This document shows positions 28,686 to 37,891 of a stretch of 64,000 bases of DNA, one piece after another (position 1 is the stretch's first letter; each line of letters opens with the position of its first letter). Under the pieces are notes generated by a model. It saw only the letters and a program-made list of their open reading frames with translations, made no database searches and had not been told where the DNA came from. The stretch is from the NCBI RefSeq assembly GCF_019665765.1, contig NZ_CP081150.1, positions 3,493,674 through 3,557,673 of the forward strand, in the 5' to 3' direction. A program made the translations under genes and the position numbers. The stretch comes from Deefgea tanakiae. Lineage in GTDB: Bacteria; Pseudomonadota; Gammaproteobacteria; Burkholderiales; Chitinibacteraceae.

Positions 28686-28871
28686 GTGTTCGCCGTTTTA
28701 AGAATACTGTTTATTCTTGCGGTACTCGGCATCTCTTATTCTGCGATTCGATATGTAAAAAGCCGTGATCTGTATTGGCTGAAAGTCATTCGCTGGATTC
28801 TCTATTTTGTATTGTCTCTGAGTTTACTTATTTTTACTGGCCTAGTGATACAGCGCATGCTGATGGCTTAA
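28686..28871 (+). CDS. Small two-helix membrane protein
   Basis: A 61-aa protein starting at GTG 28686, three bases after the lpxC stop. It has two hydrophobic segments (VLRILFILAVLGISYSAI and WILYFVLSLSLLIFTGLVI) around a basic loop with KSRDLYWLK. It lies between lpxC and rsmE with 11 bases before the latter, so all three are probably co-transcribed. I do not recognise a function; the clean hairpin topology makes a real gene likely. Confidence 0.65.
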   Translation: MFAVLRILFILAVLGISYSAIRYVKSRDLYWLKVIRWILYFVLSLSLLIFTGLVIQRMLMA

Positions 28872-28882
28872 TCGGATTGTCT

Positions 28883-29608
28883 ATGCCCCGTTTTTATGTT
28901 GATTTACCACTGAGTGTGGGACAAGCACTGGATTTGCCTGAGTCGGTGGCACGTCATGTACAAGTGTTGCGTATGCAACCGAGTGATTCGTTGCATTTGT
29001 TCAATGGTCAGGGTGGTGAGTATGCTGCTGAAATAACGGCGATGGGTAAAAAAATAGTCAGCGTTCAGGTTTTAGCATTTGACGATATTGATCGTGAATC
29101 ACCATTGAGAATTACTTTGGTGCAGGCAATTTCAGCGGCTGATCGGATGGACTATACGGTGCAAAAGGCTGCTGAGTTAGGTGTGGCAGTATTGCAGCCA
29201 GTGATTTCGCAATATTGCCAACAACGTTACAGCGGCGAACGCGCAGAAAAGCGGATGGCGCATTGGCAAGGGATTGCAGCGAGTGCTGCAGAACAATGCG
29301 GTCGGACTCGTTTGCTTGAGATTCGTCCCATTTTAACATTGGCGCAATTTTTAGCATCTGGTGACGAGAGTGAGTTAAAGCTATTGTTGTGCCCGACTGG
29401 CGCTGTTGCTTGGTCTACATTGCCACAATCGGTAAAAAGTGTGAGCGTATTAATAGGGCCGGAAGGTGGGTATTCGGCTGAAGAAGATATTCTGTCTGTT
29501 CTTGCTGGTTATACGTCCGTGCTAATTGGGCCGAGAATTTTACGAACAGAAAGTGTTGCGCCTGTGATAGCGGGTTTGCTACAGGCCCGATATGGTGACT
29601 TTTTATAG
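28883..29608 (+). CDS. rsmE: 16S rRNA (uracil(1498)-N3)-methyltransferase
   Basis: A SPOUT-class methyltransferase that modifies U1498 of 16S rRNA. The 241-aa protein starts MPRFYVDLPL, has the PUA-like N-terminal domain with HVQVLRMQPSD, the SPOUT-domain ISQYCQQR and the C-terminal knot motifs VLIGPEGGYSAEE and GPRILRTESV. ATG 28883 gives the family start; the frame is open further upstream into the small membrane-protein gene. Confidence 0.95.
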   Translation: MPRFYVDLPLSVGQALDLPESVARHVQVLRMQPSDSLHLFNGQGGEYAAEITAMGKKIVSVQVLAFDDIDRESPLRITLVQAISAADRMDYTVQKAAELGVAVLQPVISQYCQQRYSGERAEKRMAHWQGIAASAAEQCGRTRLLEIRPILTLAQFLASGDESELKLLLCPTGAVAWSTLPQSVKSVSVLIGPEGGYSAEEDILSVLAGYTSVLIGPRILRTESVAPVIAGLLQARYGDFL

Positions 29609-29731
29609 TCAACGTTGTGTTTAAACGCTAGTGCTTTAATTTTCTGCTATTGCGATCATGTTTTAGCCTTGTTCAACACAAACATAACTCTGTGTTATTA
29701 CTTGCCTTTCCCTTCTCGAACGCGACTCCGC

Positions 29732-29737
29732 TATAAT
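29732..29737 (+). promoter_or_regulatory. Consensus −10 hexamer upstream of msbA
   Basis: TATAAT lies 33 bases before the msbA ATG in the 161-base gap after rsmE. No convincing −35 box is present at 16-18 nt spacing, so this is a weak call. Confidence 0.35.
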
Positions 29738-29769
29738 CACTGTTTACCTGCCGGCCTAATCACCCATTT

Positions 29770-31521
29770 ATGAATAGCAAACAGCTTTATTTTCGCGTTC
29801 TATCCTATATTCTCCCGTATCGCAGTGTGGCAATCATGTCGATATTGGCTATGGTGGTGGCTGGCGGTGTTGATGCTGCAATGATCCAAATGATAGGGAC
29901 GATTATTGATAGTTTTAAGCAAAGTAAAGCAGCGGCTCATGCTGCATGGCTTATGCCGATGATTTTATTTGGCATGGGCATCCTGCGTTTAATCTCCAGT
30001 TTTGCATATGAATACGGCAGCGCGTGGTTATCATCCCGCGTGATGCATGATTTACGGCAGGAGGTGTTTGCCCGCATGATGGCGATGCCAATTCGATTTT
30101 TTGATCAGTCTTCCGTTGGTGTGCTGTTATCTAGAGTGACCTTTGACATTAATCAGATCATGGATGCCGGATTAAATGTGTTAACTGTGCTGGTAAAAGA
30201 CTCCGTCATGGCGATCGCATTGCTGAGCGTGATGTTTTGGACCGATTGGCAGCTGACTTTATTTTGTCTGATTATGCTACCTGGGGCTGCTGTGTCTATT
30301 CAGATTGTTAGTAAGCGCCAGCGAAAATTGTCGCGTCAAACTCAGGATACGATGGGTGAGATGAGCCAGATTTTGGATGAAAGTTTAGGCGGGCAGCGCA
30401 TTATCAAGATTTTTGGCGGTGCTCGGTATGAGGCAGCTCGATTTGGTAATGCCAATCAAAATGTACGCCGCCTTGCTGTTAAGCGGGCAGCCACGGCTAG
30501 TTTGAACTCTGGATTTACGGTTTTTTTAATTGCGGTTACGATTGCAGCGATTATTTATTTTGCAGGGATCCGTGCGGCGGATGGCGCAATGACGGCGGGG
30601 TCTTTTGTGTCATTCATGGGCGCGATGATGATGTTGCAGCAGCCGATTAAGAACTTATCGAGATTAAGCGATACCTTGCACAGAGGCTTGGCTGCTGCGG
30701 ACTCGGTGTTTGCTATTTTGGATCAGCCTATTGAGCCAGATTTAGGGACTTTGGCACCAGAGCGTGTCACAGGGCGATTAAGTATCAACAATCTGCAGTT
30801 TTCGTATCAAGCTGATGGGGTTAAAGCGTTAGCGGGAATAAATCTTGAGATTTTTCCGGGTGAAAGTGTGGCTTTAGTGGGGCAGTCTGGTAGTGGTAAA
30901 ACGACTTTAGCCAATTTGATCCCCCGGTTTTATGAACCCACTGCAGGCGAGATTCGCCTCGATGGCGAATTGTTAGCTGATTATCAATTGGCGAATTTAC
31001 GCGCTCAAATTGCATTGGTTTCCCAAGATATGGTGCTATTTAATGATAGCGTGGCAGCTAATATTGCTTATGGCGTCGATGAAATTGATATGGCGCGGGT
31101 ACATGCCGCAGCGAGTGCAGCTTATGCGACTGAGTTTATTGAACAAATGCCAAATGGCTTTAGCGAAATGTTGGGGGAGAATGGCGTTCGCCTTTCTGGC
31201 GGTCAGCGACAACGCTTAGCGATTGCTCGTGCGATTTATAAAGATGCACCAATACTGATTTTGGACGAGGCGACGAGTGCATTAGATACTGAATCAGAAA
31301 GAAAGGTGCAAGAAGCGCTTGAGAATTTGATGGTCGGGCGAACCACTCTGGTGATTGCACATCGCTTATCAACGATTGAAAAAGCAGACCGAATTATCGT
31401 GATGCAGCAAGGCAAGATTATCGAAAGTGGTTCTCACGCAGAGTTGATTACTCGCAGTGGCATGTATGCACAAATGCACGCGGTGCAGTTCTCAACGATG
31501 GATGAACTTCCAGCGCAATAG
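29770..31521 (+). CDS. msbA: Lipid A export ATP-binding/permease protein MsbA
   Basis: A homodimeric ABC flippase that moves lipid A-core across the inner membrane. The 583-aa protein has an N-terminal six-helix membrane domain (about 1-320) and a C-terminal ATPase. The ATPase has Walker A GQSGSGKTT near 374, signature LSGGQRQR near 478, Walker B ILILDEAT and the switch His in IAHRLST. Its last 30 bases overlap the 3' end of a convergent glycosyltransferase gene. The position beside LOS glycosyltransferases fits its role. Confidence 0.93.
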   Translation: MNSKQLYFRVLSYILPYRSVAIMSILAMVVAGGVDAAMIQMIGTIIDSFKQSKAAAHAAWLMPMILFGMGILRLISSFAYEYGSAWLSSRVMHDLRQEVFARMMAMPIRFFDQSSVGVLLSRVTFDINQIMDAGLNVLTVLVKDSVMAIALLSVMFWTDWQLTLFCLIMLPGAAVSIQIVSKRQRKLSRQTQDTMGEMSQILDESLGGQRIIKIFGGARYEAARFGNANQNVRRLAVKRAATASLNSGFTVFLIAVTIAAIIYFAGIRAADGAMTAGSFVSFMGAMMMLQQPIKNLSRLSDTLHRGLAAADSVFAILDQPIEPDLGTLAPERVTGRLSINNLQFSYQADGVKALAGINLEIFPGESVALVGQSGSGKTTLANLIPRFYEPTAGEIRLDGELLADYQLANLRAQIALVSQDMVLFNDSVAANIAYGVDEIDMARVHAAASAAYATEFIEQMPNGFSEMLGENGVRLSGGQRQRLAIARAIYKDAPILILDEATSALDTESERKVQEALENLMVGRTTLVIAHRLSTIEKADRIIVMQQGKIIESGSHAELITRSGMYAQMHAVQFSTMDELPAQ

Positions 31522-32235
31522 TGTTTTGTATTGCCAGATTTTCTTCATTAAAGCATCTTTGCTTTTGAAGAATTCTTTGCGCATTTTTGGGAGAAAACGC
31601 ATTTTCGGACGTTTTCTGCAGCCAATTGAAGAGGTAAACTGAGCTGACTCTTTTACTACAAACGGTTCTAGTCCATAAGTACGTAGCTTATGCCCCCAGA
31701 TCTGATCCATGGTGTCATCAATTGCATGAATCATTTTTGATGTATGTTGTAGCAAGGCTTTTGCTGCTTCGCGGTTAATGACATACCCTAAAGTGCCGCG
31801 AGGTTGTTCTAAATATTCAAGCAACTGATATTGGCCTGCATTGATTTGTTCTATTGTTTTTCCTTTACGTGGAAAAGTGCCTGCAAGCCGAACCAAATCC
31901 CAATTCGTTTGCTTTTCTAATAGCTTTTCGATGACTTCTTTGAAGTTGTGTGCCAACTCGACATCATCTTCCAGTATGCAACAATGTCGTTCATCGGTTG
32001 CCAAGAATTGTGCCCAAATAGCACGGTGACTTAAATAGCAGCCCATTTCACCACGACTGAGATCCCGGCCATAAAGGCGTAAACGCACTTTTTGTTGGTA
32101 TATTTCAGGTGCATTGTTTTCACCTAGTTTGATCGCGTCAAATAAGACAACATCAAGTTGATGTTGTGAGAATTGTTCGGTGATATAAGCTCGTCGCTGT
32201 ATTTCTTCGGGCAATGAAATGCAGTAGTAGATCAT
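31492..32235 (-). CDS. Glycosyltransferase family 25 (LOS biosynthesis)
   Basis: A 247-aa enzyme of the LgtB/Lex2B type, which adds hexoses to lipooligosaccharide. It starts MIYYCISLPEEIQRRAYI, the usual IsLxxxxxR opening, and has the EDDVELAHNF motif (about 88-97), which holds acidic donor-binding residues, and GTLGYVINREAAKALL. ATG 32235 was chosen on that basis; a TTG at 32250 is possible. It is the third gene of a minus-strand glycosyltransferase run and overlaps msbA tail-to-tail. Confidence 0.85.
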   Translation of the reverse strand: MIYYCISLPEEIQRRAYITEQFSQHQLDVVLFDAIKLGENNAPEIYQQKVRLRLYGRDLSRGEMGCYLSHRAIWAQFLATDERHCCILEDDVELAHNFKEVIEKLLEKQTNWDLVRLAGTFPRKGKTIEQINAGQYQLLEYLEQPRGTLGYVINREAAKALLQHTSKMIHAIDDTMDQIWGHKLRTYGLEPFVVKESAQFTSSIGCRKRPKMRFLPKMRKEFFKSKDALMKKIWQYKTLLRWKFIHR

Positions 32236-32250
32236 GTGGGTGGCATACAA

Positions 32251-33078
32251 TTAGCTCAGGTGACTTTTATAACCGATTTTTGCTGCAATATGATGACTTC
32301 TTAGTGTAGCTTCTAATTTTTGCCAATTTTCAGCTTGTTTTGATCGATCATTTTCTTGATGCCACAAATGTAAAACGGGTACTGCATATCGACCATCTTT
32401 GATGGAAATACCTAAGCGAAGTAGCCGTACCGCAAAATCAGAGTCTTCATGCCCCCAGCCTGAAAAATCTTCATCAAATCCATTAATGGCAACAAAGTCG
32501 CTTTTCCAAACACCTAAATTACAACTTTTGACTACTTCCCAGCGTGAGTGCCGCTTCTTACGCATTATGCTCAATTTCAAGCGCAACCATGGCAGCGCCC
32601 GGTTGGTTTTTTTTTGTAGTTTAGCTGCCATCCACTGCCATACCGACCAATCCATAATCTGAATCGCATCGTTCTCACTGAGTAGCGTGTGAGTAAATGA
32701 CTCGGAAAGCAGAACTCGATTACCTGCGATGTACCAACCGCTTTCTGCAAGCGATGCGTGCTGATTGACAAAATCAGGCATGGTCACACAATCACCATCT
32801 AGAAATACAAGGTAGTCGCCTGTCGATTGGGCTGCCGCTCGATTGCGAATCGCCCCCGCACGAAATCCAATATCCTCGTGCCATACATGCACTAAGTGAC
32901 AGGGGAAATTGTTTTGCCATGCTGTAATCAGATCGGAAGTTTCTTTTTTTGAGCCATCATCTGCAATCAAAACTTCCCATTCGGTATTGGGATTGATCGC
33001 TTGCTTGGCAAGCCCTGCTAAGACTAAATTAAGTGCGGCAGGTCGATTGTAGGTTGTGACGATGATTGAGATTTTCAT
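32251..33078 (-). CDS. Glycosyltransferase family 2
   Basis: A 275-aa enzyme starting MKISIIVTTYNRPAALNLVL. The GT-A nucleotide site includes IADDGSKK and the metal-binding DGDC near residues 96-99. The C-terminal part has GWGHEDSDFAVRLLRLG, the ED motif seen in chondroitin-polymerase-like and galactosyltransferase GT2 enzymes. Its ATG overlaps the preceding gene stop by 4 bp. The sugar specificity cannot be read from sequence; the locus suggests LOS core extension. Confidence 0.88.
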   Translation of the reverse strand: MKISIIVTTYNRPAALNLVLAGLAKQAINPNTEWEVLIADDGSKKETSDLITAWQNNFPCHLVHVWHEDIGFRAGAIRNRAAAQSTGDYLVFLDGDCVTMPDFVNQHASLAESGWYIAGNRVLLSESFTHTLLSENDAIQIMDWSVWQWMAAKLQKKTNRALPWLRLKLSIMRKKRHSRWEVVKSCNLGVWKSDFVAINGFDEDFSGWGHEDSDFAVRLLRLGISIKDGRYAVPVLHLWHQENDRSKQAENWQKLEATLRSHHIAAKIGYKSHLS

Positions 33079-33824
33079 GCGTTTTCTTTTAAATACATCA
33101 GCTTGAGTTGGCGGTAGTAGGCACCCTCTGCATTAGAAACAGACAAGATAAAACCTTCACGACCATCTAGGAATCCACACTTAATGATGTAGCTGCGGAT
33201 AAATGTCCAGACACCTTTAAAAATTGCGCTGCTTAAGCTTGAATTCGCACCTTTAGTCAAGCGTTGCTGAGCACCTGCGCTGGAATATCGATTGATTTTA
33301 TCCAATACCGACTCTAAATCATCAAAAGAATAATGCAGTAGTAGTCCGTCTAAGTTGCTGACTTTGCTGGTGAAAATCAAACGTTCATGCACCAAGTCTT
33401 CAGAGTAATGCGCACTGCCTTTTTTAAATAAGCGCGGTAGGTAATCTGGATGCCAGCCAGTGTGCTTCATCCAGCGACCACAGTAGTTGGATAAGCGATT
33501 TAATTGATAGATATCGGTTTCGGGGTTTTCAATAGCATTTTGAATTGATAGCACTAGCGTGGCATCGACGATTTCATCGGCATCTAAAGCAAAAATCCAG
33601 TCCGTATCCAGCAAAGCAATGGCACGATTTTTTTGGATGCCAAACCCCGGCCAATCATTGCTTTGGTGGATGTGGGCGCCGTGTGCTTGTGCAATTTCTA
33701 ATGTGAGGTCGGTGCTGCCTGAGTCTAGTATGACGACTCGATCACACCACGTCAGGGATTGAAGGCAAGCGGCTAAATGGGCTTGAGCATTTTTTGTGAT
33801 AATGGCAACGCCAATGGTCGGCAT
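33075..33824 (-). CDS. LOS core glycosyltransferase, GT2 (WaaE/LgtF-like)
   Basis: A 249-aa GT2 enzyme with VAIITKNAQAHLAACLQSL at the start, LDSGSTDLTLEIAQ, the ALDADE metal site (about 79-84) and GRWMKHTGWHPDYLPRLF. These match the WaaE/LgtF group of beta-1,4-glucosyltransferases that decorate heptose I of the inner core. It is the first gene of the three-gene minus-strand run and is divergent from the 33914 glycosyltransferase gene. Confidence 0.85.
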   Translation of the reverse strand: MPTIGVAIITKNAQAHLAACLQSLTWCDRVVILDSGSTDLTLEIAQAHGAHIHQSNDWPGFGIQKNRAIALLDTDWIFALDADEIVDATLVLSIQNAIENPETDIYQLNRLSNYCGRWMKHTGWHPDYLPRLFKKGSAHYSEDLVHERLIFTSKVSNLDGLLLHYSFDDLESVLDKINRYSSAGAQQRLTKGANSSLSSAIFKGVWTFIRSYIIKCGFLDGREGFILSVSNAEGAYYRQLKLMYLKENA

Positions 33825-33852
33825 AGTTGTTTCGTTTTTAACTGAATCAGGC

Positions 33853-33861
33853 TGCTATAAT
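33853..33861 (+). promoter_or_regulatory. Extended −10 promoter upstream of the 33914 glycosyltransferase
   Basis: TGCTATAAT has a perfect TATAAT (33856-33861) with the TGn extension, in the short divergent gap between two glycosyltransferase genes. The −35 region is poor. Confidence 0.5.
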
Positions 33862-33913
33862 CGCTCTTCTCGCAATGTCAGGCAAGTCGCCTTGTAGTGG
33901 AGCGAACAAATTT

Positions 33914-34780
33914 ATGAGAGTCAGCGGATTTACCTTTCTGCGTAATGGGACGATGTTGGGTTATCCCTATATAGAGAGTTTGCAGAGCTTATTGCAGGTT
34001 TGCGACGAAGTGGTCGTTGCGATTGGTAAAAGCGAAGACGACACATTGGAACGAGTCCGCGCCATTAATGATCCACGCATTCGAATTATTGAAACGGTGT
34101 GGAACGAAGGCATGGAGCAACGCGGCTTTGTGTATGCGCAGCAAAAAATGATTGCCCAGTTTAACTGCACGGGTGACTGGGCTTTTTATTTGGAAGGCGA
34201 TGAGGTGATTCATGAAGACGATGCGCCAAAGATTCGCGCCATCATGGAGCAACACTTCAAAGACCCCGAAATTGAAGGAATCGCTTTCGATTACCACCAT
34301 TTTTATGGTTGCCCAGATTTAGTCGCGCGTAGTCCGGCATGGTATCGGCAGGAGCTGAGAATTATTCGTAATACGATACGTAGCTTTGCACCTGATGGCC
34401 TATTTTGGGTGGTGATGGATAAAAATAAACGGGGTCGCTATGCACGCGCTGCGTTAGCGCATTGTCCGATTTATCATTATGGACATGTTCGCTCTAGCGA
34501 AAAAATGCAGGAAAAACATCGGCAAGTTGCTAAATATTGGAGCCATGCGCCCAAACCGCACGATTACTCTCAAATTGATGCTTCAATTTTGCAGCCATTT
34601 ACTGGATCACACCCTTCGATTCTAAAGTCATGGCTGCGTGATATGGCAGAAACACAATTTGTGGCCGATCAGAATTATCAGCTCAATAAACGTGAAAAGC
34701 GGCATCGTATTTTAATGAAGATTGAAGCTATTACGGGGCTTGATTTAACGAAGAAACATTTTACCTGTGTAAAAAAATAA
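33914..34780 (+). CDS. Glycosyltransferase (GT2-like)
   Basis: A 288-aa protein starting MRVSGFTFLRNGTMLGYP, with VAIGKSEDDTLERV and the metal site FYLEGDEVIHEDD (about 83-95). The HRQVAKYWSHAP and later basic helices resemble glycosyltransferases encoded near O-antigen ligase genes. ATG 33914 was chosen, with GGAG 11 nt upstream; the upstream open frame has no matching residues. The acceptor is unknown. It is followed after 11 bases by the ligase-like gene. Confidence 0.8.
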   Translation: MRVSGFTFLRNGTMLGYPYIESLQSLLQVCDEVVVAIGKSEDDTLERVRAINDPRIRIIETVWNEGMEQRGFVYAQQKMIAQFNCTGDWAFYLEGDEVIHEDDAPKIRAIMEQHFKDPEIEGIAFDYHHFYGCPDLVARSPAWYRQELRIIRNTIRSFAPDGLFWVVMDKNKRGRYARAALAHCPIYHYGHVRSSEKMQEKHRQVAKYWSHAPKPHDYSQIDASILQPFTGSHPSILKSWLRDMAETQFVADQNYQLNKREKRHRILMKIEAITGLDLTKKHFTCVKK

Positions 34781-34791
34781 GGTTTTTTATA

Positions 34792-36000
34792 GTGCCTAAT
34801 AAAAACATAGATGTAATGTGGTTGCTGGCGGCTATTTTGGGTTTTGCTCTGCCGGTTAGTACTGCACTCACTAATGTGATGGTTCCTTTGTGTGGGTTGA
34901 TTGGCTTGTATTTGGGGCGCCATGATTTACTCGCCTTAATTCGCCGCTATCCGTTATTAGCATTGCCGTTAATGATCTGGCTGGCATTAGGCATAGGAGC
35001 CATTCTTTCCCCTGCGCCTGATGCATGGAGCTATTTTGCCAAATATAAAAAACTGATCTTCGCACCTTTGATAGCTCTGTTTTTTATCAAAGGTTCGAGT
35101 AAAAGCATCCAATATGCTATTGCAGGATTTTTGCTTGGTAATTTGGGTATCTTGTTTTTATCAACCTTTGTGTGGTGGACAGGGCAACAGGTGTTTTTTG
35201 GCTTTGAGCTAAGGCCTGCTTCTGCAATTTCTAAAAATGCGATTGCCCAAAGCTTGCTGATGGCTTTTTCTGGTGTGATGTGGTTAGGTGTTGGAATGTA
35301 TCGCCGTAAATGGCTGATCGTGTGCTTTGCGCTTGCCGCGTGGCATATTGCTAATATTTTTCTGATGTCGCCACAGCGGACTGGCTATATGTCCGTAGTA
35401 CTTATGCTGGCTTGTTGGGGATGGTTTTATTTGCAAAAACAATGGCGTATTGCTTTTGCCGGGATCTTATTGTTAGGCTTAGGCGCAGTTTTTTCTACTC
35501 ATAACACTGCTGAGTTTCGTATCAAGCAAGGCATGGGAGAAGTGAAAGCATGTGTTGATGCGATTAAAAAAGCCTCCAATGCCAGCCAGTTTTGCTTTAC
35601 CTCGGGTGGTGCGCGAACTTACTTGTATTTGACGGCTGCAGACCGGATTGAAGCATCTCCATTAGGACACGGTACCGGCAATGTACGAATTAATATTGGT
35701 GACGTGGAGTTTAGCAACCCACACAATGAGTATCTATTGCAAGGTCTGCAAACTGGAGTGTTCGGGATGGTCTTGTTCGCTGCCATGTTGGTGATGGCCT
35801 TTTTACTGGCTTTGAAATTGCCAAAAATTTGGCGTGCATTAGCTGTTGGCGCCATCGTGTCATACATGGTTTGCAGTTTATTTAACTCCTTGCTGATGGA
35901 TATTACTGAAGGTAATACTCTGATCGTTATTTTGGCTTTAATTGTGGCTGCCCATGCTTTGTTGGTCGTGGGAGCGGAAAAGAGTGAAACACATGACTAA
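34792..36000 (+). CDS. O-antigen ligase/polymerase family membrane protein (WaaL-like)
   Basis: A 402-aa polytopic protein with about ten to twelve membrane segments and a large periplasmic loop (about 230-310). The loop contains [12 protein letters not shown] and the conserved [12 protein letters not shown], the Wzy_C/WaaL signature. It would join a polysaccharide to lipid A-core, or polymerise repeat units, on the periplasmic side. GTG 34792 is used as start; ATG 34816 is an alternative. The last 8 bases overlap the metX start, an odd pairing that may be chance of gene order. Confidence 0.82.
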   Translation: MPNKNIDVMWLLAAILGFALPVSTALTNVMVPLCGLIGLYLGRHDLLALIRRYPLLALPLMIWLALGIGAILSPAPDAWSYFAKYKKLIFAPLIALFFIKGSSKSIQYAIAGFLLGNLGILFLSTFVWWTGQQVFFGFELRPASAISKNAIAQSLLMAFSGVMWLGVGMYRRKWLIVCFALAAWHIANIFLMSPQRTGYMSVVLMLACWGWFYLQKQWRIAFAGILLLGLGAVFSTHNTAEFRIKQGMGEVKACVDAIKKASNASQFCFTSGGARTYLYLTAADRIEASPLGHGTGNVRINIGDVEFSNPHNEYLLQGLQTGVFGMVLFAAMLVMAFLLALKLPKIWRALAVGAIVSYMVCSLFNSLLMDITEGNTLIVILALIVAAHALLVVGAEKSETHD

Positions 36001-37123
36001 TTCAGTCGGTATTGTGACGCCGAATAAGATCAATTTTGAAGACCCCATCACCCTCTCGTCTGGTGCAGTTTTGCCGCGCTATGAATTGATGGTGGAAACC
36101 TATGGCACACTGAATGCCGATAAATCAAACGCAATTTTGATTTGCCATGCCTTGTCGGGGCATCATCACGTGGCGGGTTATCACACGCCCGACGATAAAG
36201 CGCCGGGCTGGTGGGACAGTATGATTGGGCCAGGCAAGCCGATTGATACCAACCGTTTTTTTGTGATTGGTGTGAATAATCTCGGTGGTTGCCATGGCTC
36301 GACTGGGCCTTCGAGTATTAATCCAGAGACGAATCAGCCTTATGGTTCGGCCTTTCCGGTCGTGTTGGTACGAGATTGGGTCGAAACGCAGGCGCGCTTG
36401 GCCGATCGTTTAGGTATTGAGCAATTCGCGGCCATCATTGGTGGTAGCTTGGGCGGTATGCAGGCTTTACGTTGGTCGATTACCTATCCAGAACGCGTTC
36501 GTCATGCTTTGGTGATTGCCTCTGCGCCGAAACTCACGGCACAAAATATCGCGTTTAATGATGTGGCGCGGCAAGCAATTATTACTGATCCTGAATTTCA
36601 TGGTGGTGATTTTTACCAGCACGGCGTCGTACCAAAACGCGGACTGCGTTTGGCGCGCATGCTGGGCCATATTACTTATTTGTCGGATGATGGCATGGGC
36701 GAGAAATTTGGCCGATTGCTGCGTACGGGTGAATACAAATACGGCTATGAAGTCGAGTTTGAAATCGAATCCTATCTGCGTTATCAAGGCGATAAATTTG
36801 CCAATGTGTTCGACGCGAATACCTATTTATTGATGACCAAAGCACTCGATTATTTCGATCCGGCGCGTCATTACGGCGGCAGCCTCTCGCAGGCGATGCG
36901 CCAAGCGAAAGCGAAATTCTTGGTCGTATCATTTACCTCCGATTGGCGTTTTGCGCCATCGCGTTCGCGTGAAATCGTCAAAGCCTTGCTTGATGCCGAT
37001 CGCACCGTATCCTATGCGGAAATTGAATCGGCGCACGGCCACGATGCCTTCTTGATGGAAGATGCGCCATATATGGGCGTGATGCGGGCTTATTTAAATA
37101 ATATTGCTGCGGAGATTGCGTAA
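35993..37123 (+). CDS. metX: Homoserine O-acyltransferase MetX
   Basis: Activates homoserine with an acyl-CoA at the start of methionine synthesis. The 376-aa alpha/beta-hydrolase has the nucleophile elbow [12 protein letters not shown] and the catalytic [12 protein letters not shown] near the C-terminus. Many betaproteobacterial MetX enzymes use succinyl-CoA, so acetyl versus succinyl specificity is left open. ATG 35993 gives [15 protein letters not shown]. metW follows with a one-base overlap (TAATG). Confidence 0.94.
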   Translation: MTNSVGIVTPNKINFEDPITLSSGAVLPRYELMVETYGTLNADKSNAILICHALSGHHHVAGYHTPDDKAPGWWDSMIGPGKPIDTNRFFVIGVNNLGGCHGSTGPSSINPETNQPYGSAFPVVLVRDWVETQARLADRLGIEQFAAIIGGSLGGMQALRWSITYPERVRHALVIASAPKLTAQNIAFNDVARQAIITDPEFHGGDFYQHGVVPKRGLRLARMLGHITYLSDDGMGEKFGRLLRTGEYKYGYEVEFEIESYLRYQGDKFANVFDANTYLLMTKALDYFDPARHYGGSLSQAMRQAKAKFLVVSFTSDWRFAPSRSREIVKALLDADRTVSYAEIESAHGHDAFLMEDAPYMGVMRAYLNNIAAEIA

Positions 37124-37728
37124 TGGCTCATCCAACTACGCTGCGCCCTGATTTAAAACACATCGCTGAGCAAATTAGACCCAACTCGCGCGTACTCGAC
37201 TTGGGTTGCGCCGATGGTGAATTGCTCGCTTGGTTGCAAGCGAACAAACAAGTGCGTGGTATTGGTGTCGATGTGGATGTGAACTCGATTGTGACCTGCG
37301 TCGAAAAAGGCCTGAACGTGATTCAAGCCGACATGGAAAGCGGCTTGCAGCATTTTGAAGACGGCAGTTTTGACTATGTTGTGCTGTCGTTAACGATCCA
37401 ATCGATGCACAACGTCGAGCTGATTTTGCAAGAAATGCTGCGCGTTGGCCGCTGCGGGATTGTGACGTTCCCGAACTTTGGCTTCTGGGAAAATCGCTGG
37501 CAAATCTTGCTCGGCCGCATGCCGGTTTCCGAAACGATTCCGTACGATTGGTATAACACGCCGAATATTCATTTCTGCACGGTGCATGATTTTGGCAAGT
37601 TGCTACATAAACTCGGTATGCAAGTCAATGGCCAAATCGTATTGCACCAAGGTGAGCCAGTTGAATTTTTGCCGAATCTGCTGGGTAGTTTGGCGCTGGT
37701 GCGATTTAGCCAAGCGGCAAAGATTTAA
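37123..37728 (+). CDS. metW: Methionine biosynthesis protein MetW
   Basis: A 201-aa class I SAM-dependent-methyltransferase-like protein with VLDLGCADGELLAWL (about 24-38), VDVNSIVTCVEKGLNVIQ and GRMPVSETIPYDWYNTPN. MetW is always found next to metX in these bacteria and is needed for efficient homoserine acylation. Its start overlaps the metX stop. Confidence 0.94.
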   Translation: MAHPTTLRPDLKHIAEQIRPNSRVLDLGCADGELLAWLQANKQVRGIGVDVDVNSIVTCVEKGLNVIQADMESGLQHFEDGSFDYVVLSLTIQSMHNVELILQEMLRVGRCGIVTFPNFGFWENRWQILLGRMPVSETIPYDWYNTPNIHFCTVHDFGKLLHKLGMQVNGQIVLHQGEPVEFLPNLLGSLALVRFSQAAKI

Positions 37729-37737
37729 GCAAATGAT

Positions 37738-37790
37738 CCACGAAACGATTGAAAAAAACGAAGTGCCAATCAGAGTCAATCATTTCGTGG
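37738..37790. repeat. 15-bp near-perfect inverted repeat after metW
   Basis: CCACGAAACGATTGA (37738-37752) and TCAATCATTTCGTGG (37776-37790) pair with one mismatch around a 23-nt spacer. No T-run follows. It starts ten bases after the metW stop codon and could be a transcript-stabilising hairpin. Confidence 0.55.
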
Positions 37791-37830
37791 ACTGCATGCT
37801 TGGATTGGGCAGGGGTAATGCCTGATTGGT

Positions 37831-37875
37831 GTATTGGATTGAAGGCTAGTTAATATTTAACTTCTGTGGCAATAC
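37831..37875. repeat. 45-nt palindromic element, copy 4
   Basis: Begins GTATTGGATTGAAGGCTAG and ends GTGGCAATAC, exactly 45 nt, with a central GTTAA/TTAAC pair. The left half is very close to that of the copy at 39151. It lies just ahead of the oxidoreductase gene start. Confidence 0.6.
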
Positions 37876-37891
37876 CTTTGAAAGGCGCGCT

